From Rhodococcus oryzae (GTDB lineage: Bacteria; Actinomycetota; Actinomycetes; Mycobacteriales; Mycobacteriaceae): a stretch of DNA of 64,000 nt. A program made the translations under genes and the position numbers. How positions within the stretch are numbered: position 1 is the first letter of the stretch; every line of letters starts with the position of its first letter. The notes below the pieces were generated by a model. The model saw only the letters and a program-made list of their open reading frames with translations. It was not told the DNA's origin and did not search any database. Below, in pieces: positions 63,961 to 64,000 of the stretch. The stretch lies in NCBI RefSeq assembly GCF_005049235.1, contig NZ_SUMD01000017.1, forward strand, positions 18,336 through 82,335, read 5' to 3'.

Positions 63961-64000
63961 ATGACCACATCGATCCCGACCGCCCCACGGCAGCAGCTCT
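63961..64000 (+). CDS. Start of a gene cut by the window end
   Basis: ATG preceded by AAAAGG at suitable distance and by a plausible promoter; 13 codons are visible (MTTSIPTAPRQQL). Too short to identify. Its divergent position beside the permease operon makes a regulator or an enzyme of the same amine pathway possible. Confidence 0.5.
   Translation, partial: MTTSIPTAPRQQL

Overview
The window comes from a high-GC, mycolic-acid-containing actinobacterium (order Mycobacteriales/Corynebacteriales). It carries two arabinosyltransferases (emb), the mycolic acid condensation set (accD4, pks13, fadD32), two mycolyltransferases, the galactan and arabinan enzymes (aftB, ubiA, a DPPR phosphatase, glfT2, glf) and two MspA-type porins. 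Gene order follows the M. tuberculosis Rv3793-Rv3818 segment. There are clear differences: two emb genes instead of three, an LGFP-repeat mycolyltransferase, an extra F420-type oxidoreductase and a DUF732 lipoprotein inside the cluster, and no pirG. This points to a genus outside Mycobacterium (Rhodococcus, Nocardia, Gordonia or Tsukamurella type); I cannot fix the genus from sequence alone.

Layout. 1-7.5 kb (+): the end of a membrane protein, then embC-like and embB-like genes. 7.6-8.4 kb (+): a dienelactone-hydrolase-like gene. 8.5-30.2 kb (-): the mycolyl-arabinogalactan cluster, transcribed from glf towards accD4, with many 4-base overlaps. 30.3-37.0 kb: an accessory block (MerR/TipAS regulator, MepB, VIT-like transporter, TetR/P450 pair, ECF41-type sigma factor with an Old Yellow Enzyme, VOC protein). 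37.1-51.4 kb: a second cell-envelope block with SpoIID/LytB, a PGRP amidase with LGFP repeats, a two-component system, a WYL regulator/RidA pair, a HAD phosphatase, a secreted protein, a DUF218 protein, a PlsC acyltransferase, an LCP ligase and an MBL-Rieske fusion. 51.4-64 kb: a lipase-like hydrolase, a small secreted protein, an MFS/HxlR pair, an acyl-CoA ligase/TetR pair, small stress-type genes, tandem MspA porins, and an APC permease / SMR / Tat-lipoprotein amine oxidase operon. A divergent gene is cut by the window end.

How the genes work together. FadD32, AccD4 and Pks13 make the mycolate precursor and the two mycolyltransferases attach it outside the membrane. Glf and GlfT2 build galactan; UbiA and the PAP2 phosphatase act on the route to decaprenyl-phospho-arabinose, which AftB and the Emb proteins use to build arabinan. 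The LCP protein, PGRP amidase and SpoIID protein act on peptidoglycan and arabinogalactan attachment or turnover, and the porins sit in the resulting outer membrane.

The most interesting unexplained signals are regulatory. A GTGACTAG-N2/3-TGGCAA element is shared by the fadD32 leader and the spoIID/amidase intergenic region. A GTCACAGCG-type repeat lies before the LGFP mycolyltransferase. A 13-bp stem hides the ribosome site of the VOC gene. A near-consensus ECF41 promoter lies between the sigma factor and an Old Yellow Enzyme whose active site has changed. A perfect 12-bp-arm operator separates the WYL regulator and ridA. No tRNA, rRNA, CRISPR array or insertion sequence was seen.
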